This document shows, piece by piece, positions 11,771-24,800 of a DNA stretch of 64,000 nucleotides. Below the pieces are notes generated by a model. The model was given only the letters and a program-made list of their open reading frames with translations, was not told where the DNA came from and searched no databases. Each line of letters starts with the position of its first letter. The stretch's first letter is position 1. Source of the DNA: Byssochlamys sp. IMV 00236 (lineage: Eukaryota > Ascomycota > Eurotiomycetes > Eurotiales > Thermoascaceae); NCBI GenBank assembly GCA_001931875.2, contig MSJH02000840.1:620001-684000 (forward strand), written 5' to 3'. The position numbers and the translations under genes are program-made.

Positions 11771-14700
11771 ATGTCCCGAGACGGTGTTGATGGCGACAAT
11801 AGTCGCGACGTTGAACACGACGCAGCAGACAGACGTCCATCACGCGTCTCCAGCAAGGACGGGGAGAAACTAGACGAGTTTACTAGGCTTGTCAAGTATG
11901 CGTCAACTTATCGAGACAAGGACGTTCATGGTCCAGAAGAGGGAGAGGTGCGAACCCGCCGCATCTGGTACGCTCCTTGGCGACAGAAGAGATTTCGTTG
12001 GAGATACATTGGAAGCACACCTAGCTTTCCAGAAGAATGGCTTCTCACCGATATTCGTCAAGGCCTCTCTGAATCCGACGTGTCTACGAGACGGAGTCTC
12101 GTTGGTTACAATGAACTAGCTGCGGAGAAGGAGAATCCGTTCGCTAAATTCCTCTCTTATTTTCAAGGGCCCATCTTATATGGTAGGATCCATCTTATAA
12201 CCGACTCCTCTCTATCATACAGGGTAATTCTAATCTGCTATAGTGATGGAGCTCGCGGTTTTGCTCGCTGCAGGACTAGAGGACTGGATAGACTTCGGTG
12301 TTATCATTGGCATTCTGTGCCTGAACGCTGTGGTGGGCTGGTATCAGGAGAAGCGAGCTGCTGATGTTGTTTCCGCACTCAAAGCCGATATTGCTATGCG
12401 AGCTATAGTAGTTCGTGACGGAGAGGAAGTTGATACTTACGCGCGTGAGCTTGTTCCTGGAGACGTGGTAAGTCAAAATTCGATTTCCACTCCTCTCATG
12501 GGTTGAACTAGGATACCATACTAAGTCAATAACCAGATCATAATCGACGAGGGCCAGACAATTCCCGCAGATGCTAAAATAATTTGCGCCTACGATGACC
12601 CCGAAAATGGATGGAACGAATATAAAAGGCTTATGGAGGAGGGGAAACTGTCAGCCGGAACGGCTGATCACTCGGAGGATAAAGACGGCAGCGAGCATGA
12701 CGAAACAGATCAGCGAGGACCCTCAGTCATAGCTTGTGACCATTCAGCTATAACTGGTGAGTCTCTTGCCGTTGATCGCTATGTGGGCGACACGGCTTTC
12801 TACACCACCGGATGCAAGCGTGGTAAAGCCTATGCGGTGGTCCAGTCGACTGGGCCGAGGACCTTCGTTGGTCGAACCGCTGCCATGGTTCAGAATACGA
12901 AGGACACCGGCCATTTTAAAATGGTCATGGATAGTATTGGCACAGTTCTATTAGTTCTCGTGATGGCATGGATCCTAGCTATGTGGATTGGCGGGTTCTA
13001 TCGGAATATCCCTATTGCCTCGCCAAAAGAACAGACCCTTCTCTTTTACACCCTAGAATTGTTGATCATCGGAGTCCCGGTCGGCCTTCCAGTCGTTACA
13101 ACCACGACATTAGCTGTTGGAGCAGCGTATCTCGCAAAAAAGAAAGCTATTGTACAGAAGCTCACCGCCATTGAGTCACTTTCGGTAAGTATTGATATAT
13201 CCTTTGTTCTCCTTCATCTGTTTCGGAAACTCTGTTCTAACAGAAACTTAGGGTGTTGATGTCCTATGTTCCGATAAGACTGGAACTCTAACAGCAAATC
13301 GACTCAGCATCCGAGAACCGTTTGTGGCAGAAGGGGTCGATGTGAACTGGCTGTTTGCCGTGGCAGCACTAGCATCATCCCATAATGTTAACACCCTTGA
13401 TCCCATTGATAGGATCACTATTTTATCACTCAGACAGTACCCCAAGGCAAAAGAGATCCTTCAGCAAGGTTGGAAAATGGAAGAATTTCATCCTTTTGAT
13501 CCGGTTTCCAAGCGGATTGTGTCAGTTGCAACTTGCAACGGGACGAGATATACATGCACTAAAGGTGCGCCGCAGGCTGTTTTGCAGCTCACTAACTCCT
13601 CGGAGAGCACTGCAAAGACGTATAAGGAAAAAGCAACAGAATTTGGCAGCCGCGGCTTCCGTTCCTTAGGTGTTGCTGTTCAAAAGGAAGGTGAAGATTG
13701 GACTCTCCTTGGCATGCTTCCGATGTTTGATCCTCCCCGCGAGGATACCGCCCAAACAATTGCTGAAGCCCAAAAGCTTGGGATTCAAGTTAAGATGCTT
13801 ACAGGTGATGCTATTGCTATTGCAAAAGAGACCTGTAAAATGCTGGGCCTAGGTACTAGGGTGTTCAAATCTGAGAAGCTTATCAGTGGCGGTCTAAGTG
13901 GTGCGATGGCCGCTGAATTAGTTGAGAAAGCTGATGGATTTGCTGAGGTTTTTCCTGAACACAAATACCAAGTCGTTGAGATACTTCAAGATCGTGGCCA
14001 TCTCACTGCCATGACTGGAGATGGGGTAAACGATGCGCCTTCCCTAAAAAAGGCTGATTGTGGTATTGCAGTTGAGGGGGCATCTGAGGCTGCTCAATCT
14101 GCTGCAGATATTGTTTTTTTAGAGCCGGGACTTTCAACAATCATTGACTCCATCAAAGTTGCTCGGCAGATATTTCATCGAATGAAGGCATATATCCAAT
14201 ATAGGATAGCACTCTGTCTTCATTTGGAAATCTATCTTGTCACGAGTATGATTATTTTGAATGAAAGTATCCGGGCTGATTTAATTGTTTTTCTTGCGCT
14301 TTTTGCTGATCTGGCTACTGTTGCTATTGCATATGACCATGCATCTTATGAGCTCAGACCGGTAGAATGGCAGCTGCCAAAGATCTGGATTATCTCTATT
14401 ATACTTGGCATCTTACTTGCAGCAGCAACATGGGTTATTCGTGGGACTATGTTTCTCCCGGATGGCGGCATTATTCAGAACTGGGGCTCTATCGAAGAGG
14501 TCATTTTCCTCGAGGTTGCACTAACAGAAAATTGGCTGATATTTATCACCAGAGGAGCTGATACCTGGCCGTCACTACAGTTGGTCGGCGCAATATTTGG
14601 TGTCGATGCCTTGGCCACAATATTTTGCTTGTTTGGCTGGCTCTCGAATAGAGACATGGTCACGGACCCCTATGACCAGTTACTTAATACTCCGAAGGAA

Positions 14701-14970
14701 ACACAAAATGGGTGGACGGATATTGTGACGGTTGTCCGGATCTGGGGCTATGCCATTGGAGTCACCGTTGTCCTCGCGCTGATATACTATGCTCTGAACA
14801 AGATTCGGTGGCTGGACGAACTCGGTCGAACTAAGCGGAGTAAAGGAGACATCCAGATTGGGACGATTCTGAGCCATCTCGCTCAAATATCTGTTCAGTA
14901 CGAGAAGGAAGGCGAAAGCGGAGGAGGTCGTTTCTTTCTCGCTAGCAAGGAAGAAGGTGATATGGAATGA
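11771..14970 (+). CDS. Plasma-membrane-type P-type H+-ATPase (P3A), 1000 aa
   Basis: Four exons: 11771-12182, 12244-12467, 12537-13184 and 13252-14970. The three introns are 61, 69 and 67 nt; the exon lengths sum to 1001 codons including the stop. The product pumps protons out of the cell using ATP and so sets the membrane potential. Visible family signatures are the actuator TGES (near residue 285), the phosphorylation motif DKTGT (Asp near 436), [10 protein letters not shown] (near 683) and the M6 stretch AIAYDHA. The hydrophobic M1-M2 and M5-M10 clusters are present. The ~60-residue tail after the last helix is where Pma1-type pumps are autoinhibited, but it shows no clear match. It is probably a paralogue rather than the main housekeeping pump. 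It is convergent with the fluoride exporter gene. Confidence 0.93.
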
Positions 14971-15749
14971 ACGTGGGTGTGCGTTTATTTGCGGAGGAAC
15001 CCCAATTCGCGAAAAACCATTACCAGTTTCCGCGTTAAAGTGTCCATCGAGTGGTATCTTTCGTCGAAGCCGAGCACCATTTGAGGTTCAATGTTGATTG
15101 AACTGTCAGCAGCAGCAGCGTACCTATGCGAGGTATCGAATGCTGTTAGTGAGCTTGACTACTTAAGGGAAGCAAATTACTGGATGCTAGTGATCTAATC
15201 ACTTTGTCTAAGCAGCGGCTGAATATGGGTCAAATCTCCCTTAGATTCCAAGTCTTAGGGCAAGCAATTTAGATAGTTGAATGCCATTTCTGCGCTTTTG
15301 CCAATGAAAGGAATGAACGTCTTGGTATCCCTAATTTGTCTAGATTAGCAAATTCTCAGAAGGCTCACAGCCGCAATAGTACAGAGCATTCCACTAAAAT
15401 TGAGAATAAGAATACTGCTATAAAAATAACCCCTGCATGGCAAATAAGTTTTACGGGCTCCAACTATGAAGTCCAAGGCTGATATGAGCCTTACTTGTGT
15501 TCTTAGATTGTCAGGGTAATAATGTCTGTTGGATTTCAATTTATGGTTTGTTTGTTCCTTTTCAAATGATCCGATAAATTTTATTTATCCTTCTCCATAT
15601 ATGGTAAATATTCTCTATAGACTGTATCTCTGATAATGAAAACCATCGACAGCATCAGAACACCAGCGCGTGAAAAGGAAACATCACACGTTCGGTAGTT
15701 ATAATATCCTCGAAAATCGCTTGCCAAACCGTGAGGAAGGTATGTCCAT
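14971..15749. other. Convergent intergenic region
   Basis: The 3' flanks of the H+-ATPase and the fluoride exporter meet here. AT-rich; only short chance frames were seen. It presumably holds both polyadenylation regions. Confidence 0.4.
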
Positions 15750-17282
15750 TCACGCAAAACAGGCGGCAGTTGTAAAGCCTCTAGTCCACCGGAGACTGCC
15801 AATCTCCACTACCAACATTGCCAGTGCGACGGCGACAGTAGCTCCACCATATACATAGGCATGTCGTCGTCTGGAGTTGGACAACTCTAGTACCCAGGTG
15901 CTGACAGTTGTGACACATCCGCAGAATCCATCCATAATGCCTTGCAGCACCTGGCAGCCTGTGAATCCTCCTCCGCCGAGGGTAGAGCCGATCCGCGCGT
16001 GCTGCAGCGAGTACGCCATTCCCAAGATCATCGTTCCGCCAACATTCACCACGAATGTCCCCAAGGGAAACGAAGGTATGCGACTGTTAAGCTTCAGCGA
16101 TACGTAGAAGCGAACGAGACAGCCAGCTGGAGCAAAGACGAGAGAAAACAGCGCAGGGCCTCGCCATATCTCTGCGTTCCATAAGCTGTTGTCGCTGTGA
16201 TAATGGGGCAAGAGGACAACAAGACATATCACGAGGATCCAGGTTAGAGGAGCGATTAACATGATAAGTGGATCCAGAAACTGCCGCATGAACTTCGTTG
16301 AGAGAGGGGGCAAGCATTGTGCTGTCAATAGAGCGAAATGAGCTCCAACTATTAACCCTGCCATAGATAGACCGATCTCCGTAATCAGAACAGCTACAAC
16401 TGCCATGAAACTGTAGCCACCATTGGGAGCTTTGAGATCTGGGGGAGGCAACTGGTATATTGACACTCTTGAATATGGTCCGTGAGGCGCGGGGATATCA
16501 TTGGAGATGGCAACGAAGGCGTCGCGGATGAAGGTCGAGAAGGAAGTCAAGGTACCGCAGAAACCGGTCGCCAGACCGATATAGAGAGGAATAGTTTTCT
16601 TGTGGGCATGATGTGCCTTTACAAAATCCTCATCCTCTGCTTCTGAGACAGCCGGGCTGTCCTTTGGACCGCCAATGCTAAATAGCCGGCGGTCCTCGCT
16701 GAGAAAGCCCATGACGAAGCTACCCCCGACATTGGCCCAAAGGACGCTGGTAATAACGGGGGCACCGGGGTAGAACGTTAGAGCCTCGATGGCCAGCCTG
16801 AGTATGGTTCCCACGAAGGAGAAGAAAATCAAATAAGATATCGTGTACAATTCCGTCCAAAGGCGTGATGACGGGCGTCCCTCTCCAGTCTTTTCTCTCA
16901 CTCCTGAACTGGGTGCTTCGACATCGAGCGGTTCAGATGCTGAAGCCTCGGCACCAGCCCCATGCGAATGCCTCTTCCCAGGTCGTGGATGGTCACCAGA
17001 TGTTCTTCTGACATCCTCCAGATATTTATGTCTGCGTATATAGTCTTCGCTAGGGTCGTATGTGGGTGATGGTGCTGCCACTTCATCGAGATTGGATTCT
17101 GCTTCCGGGAAAGAATATTCTTCAGAGGGACTCGGCGAGCGGTATGTCTGCTCATACGGGGAGTCAAATTGTCGATTCTGCTCTGATATTCGATGCTCCC
17201 GACAGGACGTAGAATCGTAAAGTCGAGGCTGGCCTTCATTCTCGTTTCTGTAACCATGATGTTGCGGGCCTTTCTCTTCCAT
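15750..17282 (-). CDS. Fluoride exporter, FEX/CrcB family, 510 aa
   Basis: A single open frame from ATG 17282. A ~150-residue hydrophilic N-terminus is followed by two CrcB-like halves, as in eukaryotic FEX proteins where the bacterial dimer is fused. The first half has SYLIFFSFVGTILRL, NVGGSFVMGF and GFCGTLTSFSTF. The second half has FAPAGCLVRFY, NVGGTMILGMAY and GFCGCVTTVSTW. The asparagine-containing NVGG and the FCG-TSFSTF/VTTVSTW motifs are the channel-lining signatures of the family. The protein sits in the plasma membrane and lets F- leave down the membrane potential. It lies tail-to-tail with an H+-ATPase gene. The two pore halves have visibly diverged from each other, as usual in FEX. 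The start is supported by the lack of an upstream in-frame ATG near a promoter-like region. Confidence 0.92.
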   Translation of the reverse strand: MEEKGPQHHGYRNENEGQPRLYDSTSCREHRISEQNRQFDSPYEQTYRSPSPSEEYSFPEAESNLDEVAAPSPTYDPSEDYIRRHKYLEDVRRTSGDHPRPGKRHSHGAGAEASASEPLDVEAPSSGVREKTGEGRPSSRLWTELYTISYLIFFSFVGTILRLAIEALTFYPGAPVITSVLWANVGGSFVMGFLSEDRRLFSIGGPKDSPAVSEAEDEDFVKAHHAHKKTIPLYIGLATGFCGTLTSFSTFIRDAFVAISNDIPAPHGPYSRVSIYQLPPPDLKAPNGGYSFMAVVAVLITEIGLSMAGLIVGAHFALLTAQCLPPLSTKFMRQFLDPLIMLIAPLTWILVICLVVLLPHYHSDNSLWNAEIWRGPALFSLVFAPAGCLVRFYVSLKLNSRIPSFPLGTFVVNVGGTMILGMAYSLQHARIGSTLGGGGFTGCQVLQGIMDGFCGCVTTVSTWVLELSNSRRRHAYVYGGATVAVALAMLVVEIGSLRWTRGFTTAACFA

Positions 17283-18548
17283 TGTCGCTCCTAGGTCGGT
17301 ATGAGATCGATGTCTCTAGCATGAAGAGTAAGTAATTGAATACTCAATGTCTCTGTGGTTGCTGTTTACTGCCCGCACGGAAATCTCTGATATTGCCCTA
17401 GTACCTAGGTGTGTCCATTCTCCCGGCTCGGGCGGCCCGTGTAGTTCTCACATTTTCGATCCACGCCCCCTTTCTCGAGTCGACAGCAACTATCCCCTTC
17501 CCCCGTCCGGTTGAGGACGTTCCTAATCGGGACCTAGTTCAGTGGGCCTGAGACTCGTAACGGATAATCTTATGAGACTACTAGAACTTGGTAAAGAAGC
17601 CTAATAATCTACAGGACCTTTAAGTATATATGGCCTATAAGCTTTAAATACTCGCTGCTTGTTTAACTAACTTACAGGTGCTTTCAGAGGGCGCTTTTCG
17701 GTATACTTGGCATGCCTCTAAGCGGTTAAAGCCCCGACGTAGGTGCCGAGGGTGCGGTGTGGTACCCTATAAAACAAGGGGGAATATTAGCGTGAAACTT
17801 TAGGGAGGTGTTTCGCTATGTAGATAGTAGTAGCTGAGCTAGTTTAGGGATAGCCTTTAACTATTTTATAGGGGCTCTTTAACTAGATTGCTAGGCTTCG
17901 TTACCGAATCCTAGCAGTCACGTGAACCGAGCTGCAGAGGGGATAAATTGGCCTTAAGACGAGTAACATACGGAGTAGTTAAATTTAGGTAGTTAAATCT
18001 TGTTGATAACTGAGACCAGAAGCCCATGTTATGTATGTAAATTGCATCTACGGAGTAGACAGATAGGTAGGTTTCTACTGTAATATTTCCAGTGACATCA
18101 CCGACAGAACTATTCCTGGGGAGAAAGCCGTGATAAATCCATACCTAATTATTACTGGTAGCGCTCACCCATAAATCAAAAGAGCAAAGAGCCGGCTTTC
18201 TGTTTCATACGAGGCCATTCGAGGAGTTCGAGCCTGGTAAGAAGGCGGTCATTATACCTCTCGTTCATGAACTGTTTCCGCTAGGTTGATCTCGCAAATT
18301 AATAACTACAGCTCTGCAATAATACAGCCATTGCAGCATCGACAGAAGATCAGACATAGTCAACTGATCGCATATTGCAAAAACGTTGCATGATGTCAGT
18401 TGCTGCTGGCCACGGAAAAAATAGATCATGTGACAAAACTGCGAATGTTTCTCTGTGCCGCATCGCAAACCGGCAGTGTGACGAACATCACTATTTCAAT
18501 GTGTAACATCGTGCAATACCTGTGGAACTGCAGCCCTGGATTTCAATC
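17283..18548. other. Intergenic between exporter and transcription factor
   Basis: A divergent promoter region. Bases 17580-17960 have the low-complexity, TAG/CTA-rich look of decayed retroelement DNA, but no terminal repeats or coding remains were identified. No gene seen. Confidence 0.35.
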
Positions 18549-21034
18549 ATGAAGCGACAGAGAGTCGAATTGGCCTGTGAGAAATGTCGCTTGCTGAAAG
18601 CAAAGGTCTTGTTTTGGTATTTCGCCTATCACGTCAGTCTGAGAAGCTAACATCTACCTCAGTGCGATGGTCAGCAACCTATCTGCGGTCGTTGCTCCGG
18701 GTATGGCTTCACATGTAGGTGGGCAGACAGAAAGCGTACAGCCACCAAGGATACTCGAAAATATGCCCAAGACAGCGATATTCCGCACTCTGAGTCTAGC
18801 ATATCAGATAACAGAGCTACCCCAACAACGCAGAACCATGTTGCAGCCTATCTGCAGGCCATCAAGAACTATGAAGTCCTTATACAGAGTATGCGACCGA
18901 GGCTGGATGGTGCACTACGTGCCGCGCTCGATATGACTCTCACTAATATCCGTCGCCATATTCCGGATGAGATTGTCTCTGGGGATGCAAGCCAGAGTCC
19001 AGATACCCAAGGTGCTAGTGGCAAAAAGGATGTTGAATCACCTAGTTATGTTGGCAGAGCGAGCGACATACATTTCTTTAACACTGTAAGAGACTGTATG
19101 CGCGAACATGAATCAGCCACGACAGGCGAGGAACGCGACAATCAAAGCTATGAGCAGGTTGACATGTCCGACGATACGGCAGCATTTGGGCGACCTCTAC
19201 AGCTTCCTTCTCAGGAGGAAGCAGATCGTTATATCGATATCTATTTCTCTACCATCCACGTTGCCTATCCATTTCTTTACAAGGCAGCCGTATTGCGCCA
19301 ATACCGTCGACTGTGGAACGGTGAATTGGACGGGAAACGCGACCGCTCGTGGCTCGCGCTGATAAGTAAGAACGTTCATTCGTGACATGCTCAGATGTAT
19401 ACTGACTACAAGAGATTTCATATTCGCAATTGGCTCTTACTATATGTCTTTTCCTCGCGAGGAGACCAGAGATCTCCAGATGCACTTTCAGTACTTCAAC
19501 CAGGGCACATACTTTTCCGGCCAGTTCGGAGCTATGTGCAATCTTACGAACGTCTGGGCTCTTCTTGTCCAATGCTTTTTCCTCCTCGCAGTTTCTCAGA
19601 CTGATAGGTGAGCAGTGTGTCTCTTGTCCAGAACGCGTCGGCTGACAGAGCATAGATGTTGGAACATACTTGGATTCGCTATTCGCATGGGGCAGAGCAT
19701 CGGCCTGCATGTAGAGCCTTCTTCCACTTTACGACAGTCGAGATTCCCGCCCGTAGTAGAAAGAGAACTGCGGCGACGAGCATGGTACTCAATGTATGTG
19801 CTGGACCGTCTTCTGGCTTTGCAGCTAGGACGTCCCATGGCTATCCATGAATCAGACTTTCACGTCATATTACCATCCCGCTCAGAAAAGCTTGCTTTCG
19901 AGCCGGATGAAGAGAAGAGCCTCTCCGGGGACAACAGTGAGACATTGAAGGTCTCCACGATGGACTATTTTCTTCAGGTGATTCGCTTTTCCCACATTGT
20001 CGGATTAGTCATTCGAGAGCTCTATCAGCCATCACAGATAGACCCATCACCAGATAATATGCTTCTTAGTGCTTCAGCACTCGATACGTCGATCACTGAA
20101 TGGAAGTCAAATTTGCCGCGGCACCTGCGGTTCGATCTTGGGCATACATTTCAAAAGTCGGTTACGTTGAAACGGCAGGTACGCGGTCATCCCGCTGCAG
20201 CGACTGATTGTCAGAAAATGGCTTCCACGATTCTGACCTTAACAGCGAAATATGCTTGCAGTGAAGTTTCATCACCTGCGGGCACTTATACACCGAACGT
20301 TCTTATGCCTTCCCCTGCTACAACGGAACAACAAGCCATTTATGGATCTACTTCAGCAAGACAGTGCTCGGATAAAGCGAGCAGAGAAGATCTGTATATC
20401 CGAGGCTCAACAAACCGCACGCCTGCTGCACAATGTCAGCGACGAGGGGAGCCTCGTACATGATTTTCCATGGTGGCAGATGATTCCCTGTCTTATCTGT
20501 GCAAGCTCGATATTGTTTATCGCAGAATCTTTCTCAGAAAACGACTGCGCAGACTGTGACGCCCACGGGACGTTGCGCGAGGATGCTGAGATATGCCTTA
20601 CAGTCTTTGAAGCATTGAGCTCTAACTCCGATGCTGCAAAGAAAGCAATGAAAATGCTACAGGGCCTCACGCGGCTGGGTTCGTTATTGGGAAGTATGAA
20701 CATTCCAGCACATAGCATAATGGCAGTGACTCCTCTAACGCTATCACCAGATATTCCCAATACCAAACTGCAACTTTTAGCACCAGAAGATGTTCAACAA
20801 CCTGTTCCCTTTTGCTCGACCAGCTTAGTCGACAACATTCCACTCGTACCAGGCGACAGTCTGACAGCAACCTCGAATAATTGGCAATGGCCAAGCGAAA
20901 TCTCGAACACTATGGAATGGTCAGCTCAATTCTTTGATCCTGCCGCATATGGCCTGGCACAATGCGATGGCGGAGATTTTCAAGTACACGATATGACACT
21001 TGCAGATTCGGGAGCCGCCACCCAGTCGGGATAG
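18549..21034 (+). CDS. Zn2Cys6 transcription factor with fungal-specific middle homology region, 754 aa
   Basis: Five exons: 18549-18605, 18663-19365, 19415-19607, 19656-20178 and 20246-21034 (755 codons with the stop). Intron 1 splits the zinc cluster and uses a weak GTCTTG donor, but joining restores a perfect CX2CX6CX6CX2CX6C (Cys 10, 13, 20, 27, 30, 37) followed by a basic WADRKR. The middle homology region (Fungal_trans) is seen in FSTIHVAYPFLY, INFIFAIGSYYMSF and GFAIRMGQSIGLH, then RRAWYSMYVLDRLLALQLGRPMAI. This makes a nuclear DNA-binding regulator. Its targets are unknown; the nearest divergent neighbour is the fluoride exporter 1.3 kb away. Confidence 0.88.
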
Positions 21035-21850
21035 GACGTCAGGTCTCTGATCAGAACGTCACAGTATGTATTATTATTACTACGCGAACAAGTCTTTTCT
21101 ACCCCGAAATACAGGGTGACGGGCTAAAAACGGAAACCACGGACTGTGTCCCTCGTCGCATAAGCAGTTGTTGTCTAATCAGCCACAGTAATCAGTTCCG
21201 AGAATTCCGCCGCTGCCGTGTTTCCCGGTTTAACTAGTGTTGCTGTGGGTTATAAATACAATAGTAGTTGTCTTAATACTATTAGGCTATTATAACCAGT
21301 AAATATTTAATATAATTTGAAATGTTTGCAATTTTATTAACTACTATTTAAGAAATAAGGTAATTATATATAGCTATTATAATACATTAATTAGAATATA
21401 CTCATAGGGAGGGGAAGAAGAAGAAAACGCGCCGCGAAGGGTAAGTATGACTACGAATACCGACACAAATGTACATGTACTTATTCAGTAACATATTTAT
21501 ATGCACTGGCTAATAACGCTAGGATTTATCTCCGCATAAGCAGCAAGAATTATCGCTGTGTAATGGAGGTTCAATCTAGTTCTATGCGGGAACCTGCTAT
21601 AAGCGGATAATTGGAGATCACTCAGCGTTTGCTTTATATACTGAAATAAAGTATGTATATCAATTCTGAAATTGATAGACCTATATTTATTAAAGCCCCT
21701 ATTAATACCAAATATCTTTAAGGATCTTATTATATATACAGTATAGTATATATCTAGCTATGCTGATATACTCGCAGGGCGCTTCCCTATTACAAGCTAT
21801 ATATAGATAGATAGATAGATAGATATATGCTACTGTATAAAGATACCAAC
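21035..21850. repeat. AT-rich repeat zone with dispersed repeat copy B
   Basis: Bases 21410-21640 are a copy of the repeat at 9430-9660. The copy begins near GAAGAAAACGCGCCGCGAAGGG and ends near GCGTTTGCTTTATATACTG. Flanking DNA (21240-21400, 21640-21800) is very AT-rich. A GATA microsatellite lies at about 21805-21825. No gene seen. Confidence 0.55.
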
Positions 21851-24800
21851 CTACACACCAACACAGATATAGTAATCCGCCCACAACCCCGTACAATCCC
21901 CATTCAGCGCCGGATTCCAGGTATACAGTTCGTCCAGGGTGATTCCGTACGTTGTCGCGATGGCCTGGCAGCCGTCCCCGCTCTTAACATAGTAGAACTT
22001 TTTGCAGTTACTTACCATCCCGGCTTGGGTGGGGGTTGGGGTTGCGACTGCTCCTGAGGTAGTAGTAGTAGTAGGAGAAGTAGTAGTGGTAGTAGGTGTA
22101 GTGGTAGGAGTAGGTGTAGTAGTAGGTGTAGTAGTGCTGGTCGTCGTCGTATTGGTAGTCTGGGTACTGGTCGTCTTGGATCCTGTCGTCGTGGAGTTCG
22201 CCCCCGTGGCCAGGACGATCTCAGTCGTATATGTCGACTTCGAGGTCTCGTTGAGGGTCGTCGTGAACGTCTCCGTGTTACCGGGGCCCCAAGACTCAGG
22301 CGTGTACAGGGGCGCCGTCGTCGCCGGGCGCGTGCTGTTGCTCGACGCGGTCGACAAGCCGCTGGGGAAACTGGGCGTCTCGCTGACGAGGTCGCGCCTG
22401 TGCAGCGTCGACCACGACGGCGCCGGCGGCGGGGGGTCAATGGCCGCGGATCGCTTCTTCTTGAGGAGGAAGTCGTAGTCTTGGAACTCACAGGACAGCT
22501 TGGGCCCGCCAGCTGAGACGATGGCCCGCTCGACGCAGCCGGACTTCATTATGAAGGGCAGGTTGAAGTAGGCGCGCGAATATTGGGTGTCAGTATGCTC
22601 GTGCCACTCCCAGCCTGTCAGGGCGCCGCAGCCTTTTTCTTCGTGATTCAGGCTTGAGCCGCCGTCGGTGCTCCAGCCGGCGATGTTGTAGACTTCGAAG
22701 ATGTAGAAGAAATCAGTGATCCTGTGCTTGTCAGCCACTATACATAGAACATACATAGCATAGTGATAGATATAGATATAGATGCAGAGAGAGAGAGAGC
22801 AAGAAATAGGAAAGAATCGCTACCAGTATGCACAGTCCGCCTGCGCCGTCGGCGGCACCACGACCGTCACCGTTGTAGTCGGATGGATGGTCACCGTCGA
22901 CGTCTTCACAACCGTGAGAGTGTCTGTCAACCCGAACTGCGTCAAGGTAAACGTCGATCCATCGTAGCCCGCCGGGTTTGTCGGCTCGAAGGCAAGCGGG
23001 ATCTGCTGCCCATTAATTATTGTCTCTTCGGCCGCCTGCTCAACCGACAGCGCACTTTGGACATCCGGGTCGATCGTGCACTCGGGGCTGCCGGGCGTCG
23101 TGGTAACCGCCGTATCCTGTCCGTTGCAAGCCGTCTTCGTCACGCAGTCAGTCTGTCCTGGGTTAGCATTTCCATGTGTCTCTCTCTTCTCTCTCCAACC
23201 CCCGAATAAGGGAGCCAGAGAAGGATTGGGGGGACTTACTTCCGTGGTGGTTGTCGACGAAGCCAGATACCACGCGCTATAACTTGTAACCAGATATGTG
23301 CACGCCGAAACCGTGGCCGAAACCTCGCACTCATCGCTGCTATCGCCGCCGTCGGGACCCTGCGTATTACCACAACCGCCGGGAACAGTACAGCCCAAGC
23401 CACCGCATGATCCCAGCGGGCAGGTCGACGTGCAGCCTGTGATACCGCATCCACCACCGCAGCCAAAGATGCCACACCCACCGCCGCAGCCGAACAGACC
23501 GCATCCGCCGCCGCTGCTACCACCGCCGCTGCTGGTGCTGCCGCCGCAGCCAAAGATGCTGCAGTCGCGCTTGCCACAGCCGGACCCCGTGCATGAGGTC
23601 GAGGGGCTAGTCCCTGAGGATGTGGTACTGGTCTTCGTGGAACTGGGCTCTGTGGTACTGGCCTTGACGGTAAGGGGGCCCCCAGTGACGGGCGGTTTGG
23701 GGTACTCGACCGAGTACGTGGGCTGGGGTTGGATAGTGACGGGGACCGGGGTTGAGAAGAAGCTGGCGGAGGGCACGCTGGTCAGGGGCACGGTGGTGTC
23801 CCTGGATGTCATAGGGGTGGGCGTCGTGACAGGGAAGGTGGCGTAGTCCGGAGGAAGCGTCCAGATGAACGAGGCGGGCGTGATGCTCTGCACTGGGTTG
23901 ATTGTGTACGTGTCCGTGTCGGTCGAATACAGCGTCACCGGCTGCAGACTGGCCTCGCTGATGGAGAAGGCCGGCACGGGGATGGTCGTCGTCTTCACGT
24001 AGACACCGCCGCCCGCTGTGTCGGAGGACAGCAGCGTGGTGGTCAGGGGCGGCCAACTGGTCACCGTGTGTGTGACGGTCAGGGGGTATGGCGGCAGGAC
24101 AATGATGCAGGGAGGCGTACAGCCAATTTGAGGATCGGGTGAGTCCCAGATGCTCTGCGGGGGATACACGAGGTTGCCGCCGGGTCCAGGCGAGACGTCG
24201 TCGCCGCCGTAGCCGTCGAGGTCGATGGCCCAGTCGATCACGCCGGCCATGTGCAGGCTCTCGTAGAGCTTGCTGCGGTCCTGCTTGACGGAATCGTCCA
24301 TGTAGCCGACCCATTGCGTGGAGTCATACACGGCGATGTTCGACTGGCTGTCGGTATCCAAGTGCGATGAGTACGAGTTGATGTGGTGCACAGCTCCCGT
24401 GGAGTCCTCCCAGCTGCCAGTGCCGTTCAGGATGGCGTTGATCTCAGCATTGGCGATGTAGCCCGCGGTTTGTGTGCATGGCCCGGGATAGGCGCCAGAT
24501 CCTCCGCCGGTGTAGGTGCACATGGGCCCGGTGCAGCCGGGCGTCGTCATCTGGAACGAGCGGCCGTAGCTGGAGACCCCGACAGCGATCTTGTTGGATG
24601 GCACGCCGGCCTTGGTGATCATAGCCAGCGTCTGGAGCGTCTCGGTGAGGTTGACCTGCGAGCGCAGGCAGTTGCCCGCCGGGCAGCCGTCGATGGCGTA
24701 CGGGTGCGCGTAGTCCCACTGGCCGTGGAGATCGTAGGTCATGTAGACGACATAGTCAGCCACGGCGGCCATTTTGCTGATAGAGTAGCCTCGTAGATAC

